NCBI GenBank assembly: GCA_030647415.1
Contig: JAUSKB010000008.1
Location: 1 to 35,314 of the forward strand
Source of the DNA: a bacterium
GTDB taxonomy: Bacteria; Patescibacteriota; Minisyncoccia; UBA6257; GWB1-50-10
Reading direction: 5' to 3'
DNA length: 35,314 bases
The translations under genes were made by a program, and so were the position numbers. Position 1 is the first letter of the stretch. Every line of letters starts with the position of its first letter. This document shows, piece after piece, positions 1 to 9,116 of the stretch. The notes beneath the pieces are model-generated. The model saw nothing but the letters and a program-made list of their open reading frames with translations. It ran no database searches and was not told where the DNA came from.

Positions 1-227
1 TCCAGGTGCCACGGCACCCCGCACACTGTCGTCGTCGCGCGCCGTACCGTCGCACTGTCGCCCCACAACAGGCACTTTTCCCATGTATGATGGCCATGCA
101 GGCCAATTGTGCGCCAAAAGCGGCCCGCAAGCCTCATATGGGTTCATGTTTCGGACACATGCATCAACCAAATTTCCGAGACAAACTCTCGGGCGAATAA
201 GACCTATATGCAAAACATCAATATTCG
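1..227. other. No gene recognised at the left edge
   Basis: Three overlapping plus-strand ORFs in this stretch have unbalanced, Arg/His/Cys-rich compositions, match no family I know, and lack a Shine-Dalgarno sequence. One of them runs on as an antisense shadow of fusA. In many genomes tuf follows fusA, but nothing resembling EF-Tu is present. I see only the trailing sequence downstream of fusA. Confidence 0.6.
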
Positions 228-262
228 GGAAGTCCGACTTCCGAATGGAAGATCGGACTTCC
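228..262 (-). terminator. Hairpin just past the fusA stop
   Basis: The arms GGAAGTCCGA and TCGGACTTCC are perfectly complementary and enclose a second stem (CTTCC/GGAAG) around a GAAT loop, giving about 15 paired bases with one bulged A. It begins 5 bases beyond the fusA stop, so it is well placed to end the str operon transcript. The minus-strand T-tract after it is poor (only TTTTG some distance away), so it could also be a 3' protective stem or a dispersed palindrome. Confidence 0.45.
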
Positions 263-267
263 AAATA

Positions 268-2382
<2,115 letters not shown>

Positions 2383-2447
2383 AAGAGATTTGTTATTATT
2401 TAATCAGCTTTTTCAACACGATCCATAATTCGAGAAGAGGTGATAAA

Positions 2448-2618
2448 ATGATTTCAATCTTTCTGGTGGCAGGGAATTCTCTTATCAGCTTCTGTCTTAC
2501 TATGATGGGAGGTGTTCTTTTCGGCTACTGTCTCGCAACATTGGGAAAGTATCGAATCTCATTTTGGGGATTGATAGCTGGAATCCTCATGATTTTTGTG
2601 GGACTCAATCTTCTCTAA
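2448..2618 (+). CDS. Small two-helix membrane protein inside the str operon
   Basis: This ORF of 56 codons is too short for the supplied track. It begins at an ATG preceded by AGAGGTG seven bases upstream, a strong ribosome binding site, and ends TAA, followed 15 bases later by a textbook terminator. The product starts MISIFLVAGNSLISF and ends FVGLNLL. It has two hydrophobic stretches, about residues 3-30 and 36-55, separated by a short GKYR turn, so it is probably a helical hairpin in the membrane. It matches no family I can name. Its strand is opposite to rpsG and fusA on either side, which is odd for this conserved operon. The binding site, stop and terminator together make it more likely real than chance. 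Confidence 0.72.
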   Translation: MISIFLVAGNSLISFCLTMMGGVLFGYCLATLGKYRISFWGLIAGILMIFVGLNLL

Positions 2619-2632
2619 GTGCAAACTACTTC

Positions 2633-2657
2633 GGCCAGCTCTGCTGGCCATTTTTTT
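2633..2657 (+). terminator. Rho-independent terminator of the small membrane gene
   Basis: GGCCAGC and GCTGGCC form a perfect 7-bp stem with a TCT loop, followed by A and seven Ts on the plus strand. The opposite strand has no comparable T run, so rightward transcripts should stop here while leftward rpsG-to-fusA readthrough could continue. Confidence 0.85.
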
Positions 2658-2676
2658 ATTTCAATCGGCCCATATT

Positions 2677-3147
2677 CTACCGCAGGAGCGATGCAAAAGC
2701 CCTATTTGCCTCGGCCATCCGGTGCATATCGTGCTTCTTCTTGATGGCCGTCCCCTCGCCCTTCGCCGCCAAGAGGAGCTCGTTCGCGAGCTTCACGGCC
2801 ATCGGCTTTCCCTTCCCCGCGCGCGCCGCCGCGATGAGCCAGTGAGTGGCGAGGAAGAACTTGCGCTCCGGCCGGATGTCGCGCGGAATCTGGTAGTTCG
2901 CGCCGCCGACGCGCCGCGAGGTCACCTCGACCAAGGGGGTTGCCTGCTCAAGCGCCTTCTCGAACGTCTTCACGGGCTCCTCCTTCGTCTCCTTCGCGAT
3001 GCGGTCCATCGCGCCGTAGAACACCTTCTCGGCGGCCATCTTCGCGCCGCCGGTCATGAGGTAGTTGATGAACCGCGTGACGTCCGTCCGCTGGTACTTA
3101 TAGTCCGGCTTGTGCTCCCGCCGGGTGAAATAGGTGGCTTTTCTCAT
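2677..3147 (-). CDS. rpsG: 30S ribosomal protein S7
   Basis: S7 nucleates assembly of the 30S head and contacts the tRNA exit site. The 156-residue length is normal. Recognisable segments are the basic N-terminus (MRKATYFTRR), KFINYLMTGG-like helix 1, TRRVGGANYQIP (rRNA-binding hairpin) and the C-terminal KKKHDMHRMAEANRAFA helix. The gene lies between rpsL and fusA in the usual str order. The gap to rpsL is 110 bases, longer than usual, and is filled with ATTCG-rich repeats. Confidence 0.97.
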   Translation of the reverse strand: MRKATYFTRREHKPDYKYQRTDVTRFINYLMTGGAKMAAEKVFYGAMDRIAKETKEEPVKTFEKALEQATPLVEVTSRRVGGANYQIPRDIRPERKFFLATHWLIAAARAGKGKPMAVKLANELLLAAKGEGTAIKKKHDMHRMAEANRAFASLLR

Positions 3148-3257
3148 ACTAATGGCGTGATACTAATATACTAATTCGTGCGAATGATGCGAATCATACG
3201 AATGAAATCCCATTGGTATCTATTCGTATCATTCGAATGCATTCGTATATTGGTATC
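3148..3257. repeat. ATTCG-rich inverted and direct repeats between rpsL and rpsG
   Basis: The spacer consists largely of iterations of CGAAT/ATTCG (for example CATACGAATGA and its complement ATTCGTATCATTCG), giving several overlapping imperfect inverted repeats around CCATTGGTATC. I see no ORF. It could form a stem in the rpsL-rpsG transcript or be decayed dispersed repeat material. Confidence 0.55.
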
Positions 3258-3668
3258 TCATTTCTTTGGCGTCTTCGCGCCGTACTTCGACCTCTGTTGC
3301 TTCCGCTGCACGCCGGCGGTGTCGAGTACGCCACGGACGATGTGGTACCGCACGCCCGGCAGGTCCTTCACGCGGCCGCCACGGATGACGACGACGGAGT
3401 GCTCCTGCAGGTTGTGCCCCTCGCCGGGAATGTACGCCGTGACCTCCATGCCGTTCGTGAGCCGCACGCGCGCCACCTTCCGAAGCGCGGAGTTCGGCTT
3501 CTTCGGTGTCGTCGTAAACACCTTGAGGCAGACGCCGCGCTTGAACGGCGACGGCGAATTTACGGGCCGGTTCTTCAGGGAATTGAAGTAGAACCCCAAG
3601 CCGGGGCTTTTATCCTTCCTTTGTGCGCTCGTGCGGCCGCGCTTGATGAGTTGTTGTACGGTGGGCAT
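3258..3668 (-). CDS. rpsL: 30S ribosomal protein S12
   Basis: S12 lies at the decoding centre and controls accuracy. The conserved core is intact: [21 protein letters not shown] (with the lysine at the usual streptomycin-sensitivity site), [30 protein letters not shown] and the C-terminal [11 protein letters not shown]. The protein is 136 residues against 124 in E. coli. The extra ~13 residues all lie before KRGVC ([17 protein letters not shown] region). It is the first gene of the leftward str operon. No strong Shine-Dalgarno sequence is visible; a TATAGT lies almost directly against the start codon. Confidence 0.97.
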   Translation of the reverse strand: MPTVQQLIKRGRTSAQRKDKSPGLGFYFNSLKNRPVNSPSPFKRGVCLKVFTTTPKKPNSALRKVARVRLTNGMEVTAYIPGEGHNLQEHSVVVIRGGRVKDLPGVRYHIVRGVLDTAGVQRKQQRSKYGAKTPKK

Positions 3669-3866
3669 ACACTATAAAATCCTAAATCCTAATTTCGAAA
3701 TCCTAAATTCTAAATTCTAAACGGTACGCGATTTTGTTTTGAGTTTTACTCATTAGAATTTGTTTTCCGCCAGGGGCAGATCCGCCTTTGGTGGAAGGGT
3801 TTGGGGTTTCGTGCTTAGGATTTCGAATGCATGAGTACGTTAGCGAAATACCATCAAAAAGTCAAA
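3669..3866. repeat. Low-complexity repeats upstream of rpsL
   Basis: The first part has repeated AAATCCTAA/AAATTCTAA units, whose complement CTTAGGATTTCGAA occurs near the right end. The middle has a TCCGCC...GGTGGA hairpin in a run reading CCGCCAGGGGCAGATCCGCC. No ORF with a ribosome binding site is present. The stretch probably contains the str operon promoter, but I cannot place a convincing -35/-10 pair. Confidence 0.5.
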
Positions 3867-4481
3867 CTAGCTACCCACGAGAAATCGGAAGATGGTGAAA
3901 ATAATGGGCCCGAGGAACTGCGCGCCGAACCAGATGAAGGCGACGAGGATGAAGAGGCCATACCGTTCGAGCGTCTGCCGGAGCGCGCCCGCAGACGCGG
4001 GCAAGATGGCGTAGAGCAACTTCGACCCGTCGAGTGGCGGAATCGGCACCAGGTTGAAGATTGCGAGCGATATGTTCACGATGACGATAAGCGTCGCGAG
4101 GTCGATGAACGCTGCGTACCCGGGAACGGTCGCGAGTACCCGGACGACGATACCAAACACGACCGCCAGGATGAGATTCGATACGGGTCCCGCGAGCGCG
4201 ATGAGCGCCCCGTCACGGTCCGGCCGCTTAAGGTTCGCCGGGTTATACGGCACCGGCTTCGCCCAGCCGAACACCACGCCGCCGGGAATGAGCGACAGGA
4301 AGAGCGGCACGAGGATGGATCCGACGGGGTCAATGTGCTTTAGGGGATTTAGGGTGATGCGCCCGAGGAGCCGCGCCGTTGGGTCGCCGAGCCGCTCCGC
4401 GACCGCGCCGTGCGCCACCTCGTGGATGATGACGGAACCTAAAAGTACAAGGAGTTGGAAAATGAAGAGTGGCATGTTCAT
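3867..4481 (-). CDS. M50 family (site-2-protease-like) membrane metallopeptidase
   Basis: This is a polytopic intramembrane zinc metalloprotease of the small S2P/YwhC type. The zinc motif HEVAHG follows the first hydrophobic helix (about residue 21 of the start chosen here), and the second metal-ligand motif is present as PIPPLDGS late in the protein. A GWAKPVPYNP segment and an ALAGPVSNLILAV helix are typical of this subgroup. About 204 residues and five to six hydrophobic segments fit the compact form. The track's start (4520) lies inside the neighbouring inverted-repeat element, so I choose the ATG at 4481 (or 4475) immediately before MPLFIFQLLVLLG. Substrate unknown; likely membrane-protein turnover or regulated proteolysis. 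Confidence 0.88.
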   Translation of the reverse strand: MNMPLFIFQLLVLLGSVIIHEVAHGAVAERLGDPTARLLGRITLNPLKHIDPVGSILVPLFLSLIPGGVVFGWAKPVPYNPANLKRPDRDGALIALAGPVSNLILAVVFGIVVRVLATVPGYAAFIDLATLIVIVNISLAIFNLVPIPPLDGSKLLYAILPASAGALRQTLERYGLFILVAFIWFGAQFLGPIIFTIFRFLVGS

Positions 4482-4500
4482 GCGATGAGACGAATGGTTT

Positions 4501-4605
4501 ACCCTGTTAGAGTTTTGCACATAGTCTTACGTACTGCACACATACTTGTACCAGCAGACGAATTATACCTTTGAAAGTTGCGCGCGTGCAAAACTCTAAT
4601 AGGGT
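4501..4605. mobile_element. MITE-like inverted-repeat element, copy 1
   Basis: The element is 105 bases. The left end ACCCTGTTAGAGTTTTGCAC is complementary to the right end over 20 bases with one mismatch. The interior is non-coding. Its right half (a stretch around ATTATACC and then TTGCGCGCGTGCA) is recognisably related to the interior of copy 3. It sits between two divergent genes. The right end runs into TATAAT (4605-4610), 11 bases before the next start codon. The flanks are compatible with a TA duplication here, but other copies do not confirm it. Confidence 0.8.
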
Positions 4606-4621
4606 ATAATACTATCAAGTT

Positions 4622-5248
4622 ATGAACCAAAATAACACGCCGGTGTTTGTGACCATCATCGTCGTCGTGCTCGTGTTCGCCGGGGCGCTCTTCTTCGCCT
4701 TCGACCGCATCGCGACGCTCTCGGGTAACGTAAAGAGTATCGAGGGGAGGATCACGGCGCTCGCCGTCCCGCCGACTGGCGGACAGGCACTACCGACATC
4801 AACGCCGCCGACTCCCCCGCCACCGCCAGCTAGCGAGCCAACTTCTACATCGATCACTATTCCCGCGGCTATAATTTTCCAGACCTCATCGAGCGAGGCA
4901 CTGCCACCGCAATCCCGGCTCACGGTGACCGTTGAAAGCGCAAAGCGTGAGGTGGATGGCAGGGTGACACTGGGCTTGAAAGTTTTCAGCGGCGAGGCGA
5001 CCGGGTACGCCGCGCTCGACCCCCGCACACTCTTTGAGCTCTTGAACCTCGAGGGCGACAATGTGAAAGCGAACGACATGACCGGCTCCTTCTCCACCAT
5101 CCCCGCGAAGGGCGCCGTTTCCGGCACACTCACCTTCCAGACCGACCCTGCCCGGCGCACCATCATCCTCCAGGTGAACTTGCCTGAAGCAAAGTTCTAC
5201 GAGTTCGACTTCGACCGCAAGACGTACAAACAAGCGGAGGTGGGGTAG
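4622..5248 (+). CDS. Membrane-anchored extracytoplasmic protein, unknown function
   Basis: A protein of 208 residues with one N-terminal hydrophobic helix (about residues 8-27, VFVTIIVVVLVFAGALFFAF), a short coiled stretch, a Pro/Thr/Ser-rich linker (about 50-80, including PTPPPPPASEP) and a C-terminal domain of about 110 residues with alternating polar/hydrophobic strands suggesting a beta sandwich. The layout is that of a cell-surface or periplasm-facing protein held by an N-terminal anchor. No family is recognised. TATAAT lies 11 bases upstream of the ATG with no clear -35, so the message may have a very short leader. Two terminator-like hairpins follow. Confidence 0.75.
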   Translation: MNQNNTPVFVTIIVVVLVFAGALFFAFDRIATLSGNVKSIEGRITALAVPPTGGQALPTSTPPTPPPPPASEPTSTSITIPAAIIFQTSSSEALPPQSRLTVTVESAKREVDGRVTLGLKVFSGEATGYAALDPRTLFELLNLEGDNVKANDMTGSFSTIPAKGAVSGTLTFQTDPARRTIILQVNLPEAKFYEFDFDRKTYKQAEVG

Positions 5249-5282
5249 CAGCAAACTAAGATTCCCTTCCGGCATCAGACGT

Positions 5283-5306
5283 CCCCGCCTTGCTGGCGGG
5301 GTGTTT
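5283..5306 (+). terminator. Terminator after the surface-protein gene
   Basis: CCCCGCC and GGCGGGG form a perfect 7-bp stem with a TTGCT loop, followed by TGTTTT. It lies 35 bases beyond the stop of the gene ending at 5248. Confidence 0.7.
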
Positions 5307-5333
5307 TCGCTCTCGCGTCGTCGCGCTCCGAGA

Positions 5334-5365
5334 CCCGCCCGAACGTACCGTTTGGTACGGGCGGG
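5334..5365. repeat. GC-rich palindromic repeat, intergenic copy
   Basis: CCCGCCCG pairs with CGGGCGGG, then TACC with GGTA, leaving AACG bulged on the left arm. The same design (GCCCGAACG..ACCG...CGGTCGGGCGG) recurs at 8473-8505 and 20101-20135, where it lies inside coding sequences. Confidence 0.65.
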
Positions 5366-5421
5366 TGTGCCGTCGGGGACTGCCGATCCGCTTTCTGGTG
5401 GGTAAAAGGGAAAAACACAAA

Positions 5422-5446
5422 CCCCGCGACTACTCGCGGGGTCTTT
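5422..5446 (-). terminator. Terminator of the TPM-domain gene
   Basis: CCCCGCG and CGCGGGG form a perfect stem with an ACTACT loop. Read on the minus strand it is followed by TTTGTGTTTTT, and it lies 15 bases past the stop of the leftward gene ending at 5461. It may also act weakly on the plus strand (TCTTT). Confidence 0.7.
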
Positions 5447-5460
5447 ACTGCTAAACCTTT

Positions 5461-7143
5461 CTACCAACTCCCTTTCGCACCGCCGCCGCCCGAGCGGCCG
5501 CCGCCGAAGCTGAATCCATTGTTGCTACTTCGACTGCTTTCCTCTCGTCTTCGTTGGTTGCTCTGAATCCGCTCTCGCTCTCTCCGGCGCGCCGCGTCCG
5601 CTGCCGCGATTACTGCGGCGATGTCGCTGTTCGCTTGCTGCTTCGCACCGTTTGCGAGCGTCAACGCCGTCTCGATCGCTGCCGCAACTGCGAGCCAGTC
5701 GGTTCCCAGAGATCCGTTGCCCATGAGATGCGATGCCTTCCGAAGCGATTCTTCCGCATTCTTGGCGTCTTTCTTGGCGTCCGAGCCGACCCGATGATCG
5801 TCAATTGCAGCATACGCTACGTCCACTGCCTGTTTTGCGGCCGCGAAGTTCTTTGGAGAATCTAGTCGCGCACGCTCCGCTTTTTTTGAAAATTCCATAA
5901 CGATCGTAAGCGCACCCTCCGCTGCGACGAGCGCCTGCGATACCGAAGCGAGGGCCTTTCCCGCTGTATCGAACGACTGTTTCTCTATCGAACCGAGACT
6001 TGCCGCGTTCTCTGCATGCTGTTTCGCGAGACGAAGCTCTCGCTCCAGAGTCTCGAAGAAGCTTTTGTGGTCACCCAGGTTGATCTTAGGATGGTGCACA
6101 GTGAGCGTCCGGAATGCGTCGCGCGCCTTCGGCAGCAGATCGCGTATCCGCTTGCTCTCGACGTCTGTCGTTTTCAAGACTTTCCCGCACAGATCCGCAG
6201 TCGCGCTCTTCGAATACAGATCGCCCACCTTGCCATGCACTGCTTCCTTCACCGCGGCCGCGAGCGTTTGCATACTCTTAAAGTACGACGTTGTCCCTTT
6301 CTGATCGAACGATCCAAGCTCTTCGATGCTTGGTTGTAGCGTTTCAAGGTCCCGCATGACATCCGGAGCGTCTTTAAAGCCACGTCGTTGCAATTCTGCG
6401 ACATGCCTGCCTGCCGCGAGAAAACAATCGACGGCTGCACTCAACAGCCATACCGCTTTCTCGCGTGCCGCGGCGCGTTCGGCCCCGGCGCGCTTACGAC
6501 GAGCGTTGAGATGCAAAGCAATACCCGCAAACGCCCCAAAAAATACGATGCTGAGTATGACCGGCCATGCCGCCGCCCAGAATTGCCTGCTCTCTTCGGC
6601 TTGAATGCGCGCGTCTCGCTCGGCCTGCTCGCGCTCCGCCTGACGCTCCGGCGACGTCTGGTACCGCAGGTGCGACGTGATGCCGTCGACGGCCGCGCGG
6701 ATACCCAGCGCGTAGTTTCCAGATCGGAAGTGCTGCGTAAGGCTCTCGCGCCCGATCCGGCCCGCAGCAGCGTCCGTAAGGTATCCCTCAAGGCCGTACC
6801 CCACCTCGATCTTCCATTCGCGATCATCTAGAGCGATGAGCAGCAACACGCCGTTGTCCTTGCCTTTCTTCCCGATCCCCCACCGTCCGAACAGGTCAAC
6901 GGCGTATTGCTCGATAGGTTCGTCGCCGAGCGTCGATATGACGACGACCGCAATCTCCTGCGTCGTCTCCCATTCATACGCGTGGAGCGTCGTCTCAAGC
7001 GAACGGTCGTCCTGCACGGTCAGCGTGGTTTTCGTGAAATCGGTGACGAAGCCGTCACGATACCGATGGTCGGGAATTTCCCCGACCGCCATCCTCACAA
7101 ATACAACAACAAGCAACGCACAGGTTGCGATTATGTTTTTCAC
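5461..7143 (-). CDS. TPM-domain (YgcG-like) membrane protein with long helical region
   Basis: The protein has 560 residues. It has a signal peptide (about 1-21), a TPM domain (about 31-155, with DNGVLLLIALDDREWKIEVG and GYGLEGYLTDAAAG), a transmembrane helix (about 190-212, VILSIVFFGAFAGIAL), a long Ala/Lys/Glu-rich helical region (about 213-530) and a C-terminal SFGGGRSGGGGAKGSW tail of the kind seen in YgcG-family proteins. TPM domains are found in envelope proteins and have been linked to membrane-protein turnover and phosphatase activity; the function here is not evident. The start is a GTG chosen because AAGGAGG lies 5 bases upstream (7149-7155). The helical extension is unusually long compared with ordinary YgcG proteins. 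Confidence 0.85.
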   Translation of the reverse strand: MKNIIATCALLVVVFVRMAVGEIPDHRYRDGFVTDFTKTTLTVQDDRSLETTLHAYEWETTQEIAVVVISTLGDEPIEQYAVDLFGRWGIGKKGKDNGVLLLIALDDREWKIEVGYGLEGYLTDAAAGRIGRESLTQHFRSGNYALGIRAAVDGITSHLRYQTSPERQAEREQAERDARIQAEESRQFWAAAWPVILSIVFFGAFAGIALHLNARRKRAGAERAAAREKAVWLLSAAVDCFLAAGRHVAELQRRGFKDAPDVMRDLETLQPSIEELGSFDQKGTTSYFKSMQTLAAAVKEAVHGKVGDLYSKSATADLCGKVLKTTDVESKRIRDLLPKARDAFRTLTVHHPKINLGDHKSFFETLERELRLAKQHAENAASLGSIEKQSFDTAGKALASVSQALVAAEGALTIVMEFSKKAERARLDSPKNFAAAKQAVDVAYAAIDDHRVGSDAKKDAKNAEESLRKASHLMGNGSLGTDWLAVAAAIETALTLANGAKQQANSDIAAVIAAADAARRRERERIQSNQRRREESSRSSNNGFSFGGGRSGGGGAKGSW

Positions 7144-7191
7144 TGTAACCTCCTTGTATTACTATGATTGAGACTGTGAAATTTCTGGAGA

Positions 7192-7221
7192 AATAGTGCA
7201 CTATTATAGATAAGATGTCAA
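7192..7221 (-). promoter_or_regulatory. Promoter with overlapping palindromic operator for the TPM gene
   Basis: On the minus strand a consensus TTGACA (7216-7221) is followed 17 bases later by CACTAT (7193-7198). The -10 lies in a perfect 14-bp palindrome, AATAGTGCACTATT (7192-7205), a likely repressor site. The distance to the GTG start is about 50 bases. Confidence 0.5.
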
Positions 7222-7278
7222 CTTTTTTGTGTACATTCGCAAATACAAACCCCGCGAATGAATCACAGTGTCCATATG

Positions 7279-7306
7279 TTGCATTTTAAATCTCCTTGGG
7301 TATACT
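7279..7306 (+). promoter_or_regulatory. Promoter of rpmB
   Basis: TTGCAT, a 16-base spacer and TATACT. The start codon of rpmB is 17 bases after the -10, so the leader would be only about 10 nt and no Shine-Dalgarno sequence is present. Confidence 0.6.
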
Positions 7307-7322
7307 GAGTGCACTTTTACCC

Positions 7323-7535
7323 ATGCGGCAATGCGAACGGTGCGGAAAATCATTCATCATGGGCGGGACGCGAAAGCTCCTGCGAGGTCACTACAATCCG
7401 ACGTCGTGGACCAAGAAGCGGGCGAATTTGCAGTGGACTCGCCTCCACACCGTGGGCAAGCCCACGGGGCAGAAGGTGACCCGACGTTCCATGGTCTGCA
7501 CGAACTGCCTTCGGACGCTGTCGAGGGTAAAGTAG
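7323..7535 (+). CDS. rpmB: 50S ribosomal protein L28
   Basis: L28 is a small basic protein of the large subunit. The ATG at 7323 gives 70 residues beginning MRQCERCGK. The track's earlier start is a TTG inside the promoter and is not used. Diagnostic segments are the two CxxC pairs (CERC and CTNC), GGTRKLLRGHYNPTSW, KRANLQWTRL and RSMVCTNCLRTL. The paired cysteines suggest a zinc-binding form. It stands alone, not with rpmG, and is followed by a MITE-like element. Confidence 0.9.
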   Translation: MRQCERCGKSFIMGGTRKLLRGHYNPTSWTKKRANLQWTRLHTVGKPTGQKVTRRSMVCTNCLRTLSRVK

Positions 7536-7557
7536 TGAGTAGGAAGATACAAGATTC

Positions 7558-7659
7558 ACCCTGTTAGAGTTTTACCCGCACGCCGTTATCTTGATACCGA
7601 GTAGCATACAATACTAATCGAATGCGTGCAATAAAGTGTTTGTAAAACTCTAACAGGGT
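7558..7659. mobile_element. MITE-like inverted-repeat element, copy 2
   Basis: The element is 102 bases with perfect 18-bp ends: ACCCTGTTAGAGTTTTAC at the left and its complement at the right (7642-7659). The interior is non-coding. It lies 22 bases past the rpmB stop. The flanks (TTC on the left, AAA on the right) show no target duplication. Confidence 0.8.
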
Positions 7660-7686
7660 AAAAGAGAAAAGAGATAAAGAGGGGGC

Positions 7687-7731
7687 AACAACATCCTTAC
7701 ATACTGGAGTATGTAAGGATGTTGTTTTTCA
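7687..7731 (+). terminator. Near-perfect 40-bp palindrome with T-tract
   Basis: A 19-base arm (AACAACATCCTTACATACT) is exactly complementary to the following arm across a GG centre, and the plus strand continues TTTTC. It may terminate readthrough from rpmB. The arm is far longer than ordinary terminators here, closer to the other long AT-rich palindromes of the window. Confidence 0.65.
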
Positions 7732-7754
7732 TTGAAAATTCAGCGATGCGCAAA

Positions 7755-7778
7755 CCCCGCCATTTCGGCGGGGTTTTT
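7755..7778 (+). terminator. Rho-independent terminator, possibly bidirectional
   Basis: CCCCGCC/GGCGGGG with an ATTTC loop, followed by TTTTT on the plus strand and preceded by CAAA, giving TTTG on the minus strand. It lies between the rightward rpmB unit and the leftward gene ending at 7797. Confidence 0.75.
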
Positions 7779-7796
7779 GATGTAGATTGAATCGGC

Positions 7797-8030
7797 TCAG
7801 CTAAAAATCGAGCCCACTTCATTTCCACTTGCAGTGACATCTCGGATAACCTTTTCCCAGCGACGCTCAACTTCTTCCGGAGACAGAAACTGCGCTTCCG
7901 GTCCGATCCCATCGTCTGTTGGGCTACCCTGTTTGGACATTCGCTCCCGCTCCCGACGCTCGTACTCCGCCCTATCCTCAGGTGGAATACCACCACCATC
8001 ACCCCACATATCACCCCACATAAATCCCAT
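7797..8030 (-). CDS. Small hydrophilic protein of unknown function
   Basis: A protein of 77 residues when started at the ATG at 8030, chosen because AGGAGGG lies 4 bases upstream (8034-8040). The track's longer form starts upstream of that site. The N-terminus is a Met/Trp/Gly repeat (MGFMWGDMWGDGGG), followed by a charged helical region with RAEYERRERERM and a helix SPEEVERRWEKVIRDV. No known domain or membrane segment. Confidence 0.65.
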   Translation of the reverse strand: MGFMWGDMWGDGGGIPPEDRAEYERRERERMSKQGSPTDDGIGPEAQFLSPEEVERRWEKVIRDVTASGNEVGSIFS

Positions 8031-8205
8031 ATTCCCTCCTTTTTCTTTTGTCGTTTTTCCTTGTAGTTTCGTGCTCACCCCACCCTACACCACCTCCCGC
8101 TTCCGTTGCAACATCCGATGTTCCATACTATGACTGTCTACTTGTCTCTCGTCTCTCGTTGGTTGTAGGTTGTTGGTCGTACGTTATTGGTTGTTGGTTA
8201 CCCCT
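8031..8205. other. Spacer with TTGG/GTTG-rich repeats
   Basis: Just before the next gene the plus strand is a run of GTTGGTTGTAGGTTGTTGG-type units. It contains no Shine-Dalgarno sequence and no clear promoter. Confidence 0.4.
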
Positions 8206-8733
8206 ATGGACCTCCTCTCCCATGCGCTCTGGGGCGCGACCATCGTGCGGAAACGCCACCTCGTCTGGTGGGCCGCCCTCTTTGGCGCGCTCCCGGACCT
8301 GGTGGGGAGCGCGCCGGGATTCCTCTACCTCCTCTTCGCCCGAGGCATCCTCTGGGGCACCGACACATGGCAGCTCATGCCCGCATGGACGCATGACGCG
8401 TACCACCTCTCGCATAGCCTGCTCGGCATCGCCGTCGTCGCCGTCACGCTCGCGTGCGTCGGCAAATGGCATGCCCGAACGACCGATACCGTCCGGTCGG
8501 GCGGGTGGTTAATCCTCATACTCCCTTTTTCATTTCACATTGTTCTTGACCTATTCACACACGTGACTGACCCGCTCGCGCGACTGTTGTTTCCATTCGT
8601 GGCATGGGACGCCGCACACGTCATCGGCGTGAACTGGTGGGAATCCGGGTGGATTATCGCCACGAACATCGCTACCCTCATCCTCATGAACGCGTTCCTC
8701 TGGCGGCGATGGCGCTTCCCGACACCTGTGTGA
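8206..8733 (+). CDS. YdjM-like membrane-bound metal-dependent hydrolase family protein
   Basis: A membrane protein of 175 residues starting MDLLSHALWGA, a typical opening of the YdjM/DUF457-type family. It has four to five hydrophobic segments with conserved histidines and aspartates near them: SHALWG, PDLVGS, HDAYHLSHSLLG and FHIVLDLFTHVTD. The ATG at 8206 is chosen over the track's upstream start, which lies in the GTTG repeat. Residues about 90-100 (ARTTDTVRSGG) are encoded by a GC-rich palindrome also found in uvrC and in an intergenic space, so this piece is probably an insertion between two membrane helices. Biochemical role not established. Confidence 0.7.
   Translation: MDLLSHALWGATIVRKRHLVWWAALFGALPDLVGSAPGFLYLLFARGILWGTDTWQLMPAWTHDAYHLSHSLLGIAVVAVTLACVGKWHARTTDTVRSGGWLILILPFSFHIVLDLFTHVTDPLARLLFPFVAWDAAHVIGVNWWESGWIIATNIATLILMNAFLWRRWRFPTPV
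8473..8505. repeat. GC-rich palindromic repeat inside a coding sequence
   Basis: GCCCG(AAC)GACCG pairs with CGGTCGGGC. Over about 33 bases it differs from the copy at 20101-20135 at only two or so positions. Here it is read in frame as ARTTDTVRSGG. Confidence 0.65.
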
Positions 8734-8735
8734 GC

Positions 8736-8775
8736 GAATATACCGTATATAACGGCCGTTATATACGGTATATTC
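8736..8775. repeat. Perfect 40-bp palindrome, ACGGCCGT family copy P1
   Basis: It begins two bases after the stop codon of the hydrolase gene. Each half is GAATATACCGTATATAACGG or its exact complement. The central 38 bases have the layout AATATACC-N7-ACGGCCGT-N7-GGTATATT shared with 15652-15689 and 16386-16423. There is no T-tract. Confidence 0.85.
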
Positions 8776-8843
8776 TCGGAGGCGTACGGCCGACACTCGC
8801 GCGCTTGCCACCAACCTAGCGAGCGGTCATACTAGAAACTCGA

Positions 8844-8914
8844 CGGGCTGTAGTATACCGGTAGTACGCTTGCATGGGGTGCAAGTAGACCGGGTCCAAC
8901 TCCCGGCAGCCCGA
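8844..8914 (+). tRNA. tRNA-Pro (anticodon GGG)
   Basis: A 71-base cloverleaf: acceptor CGGGCTG/CAGCCCG with C1-G72 and discriminator A, both typical of bacterial tRNA-Pro; D arm GTAT/GTAC with GG in the loop; anticodon stem CTTGC/GCAAG with loop ATGGGGT (anticodon GGG); variable TAGA; T stem CCGGG/CCCGG. The T loop is TCCAACT, with C where the usual pseudouridine-55 U is. CCA is not encoded. Confidence 0.92.
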
Positions 8915-9048
8915 CTGAGGAGTAATGACGACGAAGTACTGAGGTTAGTAAACCGAATGTACCGAACGAAGGTGAGGGAGGTGCTGAGCGCAGCAGCGCG
9001 AACGTACCGACACGAATTTTAATCTAGCGGAGTTTAACTCCACTAGCA
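8915..9048. other. Spacer after tRNA-Pro
   Basis: Imperfect repeats of CGAA(C/T)GTACCGA and AGTACTGAGGT types are present. I see no ORF with a ribosome binding site and no convincing second tRNA. Confidence 0.35.
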
Positions 9049-9078
9049 TTGACACCGAACCAGTTCCTGGTTTAGTAT
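9049..9078 (+). promoter_or_regulatory. Strong promoter with operator-like inverted repeat
   Basis: A consensus TTGACA (9049-9054), 18-base spacer and TAGTAT (9073-9078). The spacer holds AACCAG-TTC-CTGGTT (9058-9072), a perfect 6-bp inverted repeat placed between the two boxes where a repressor would block RNA polymerase. Confidence 0.65.
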
Positions 9079-9116
9079 GGTTTCAGACTTATTTTCCACT
9101 AATTTCGGAGGTTCGT

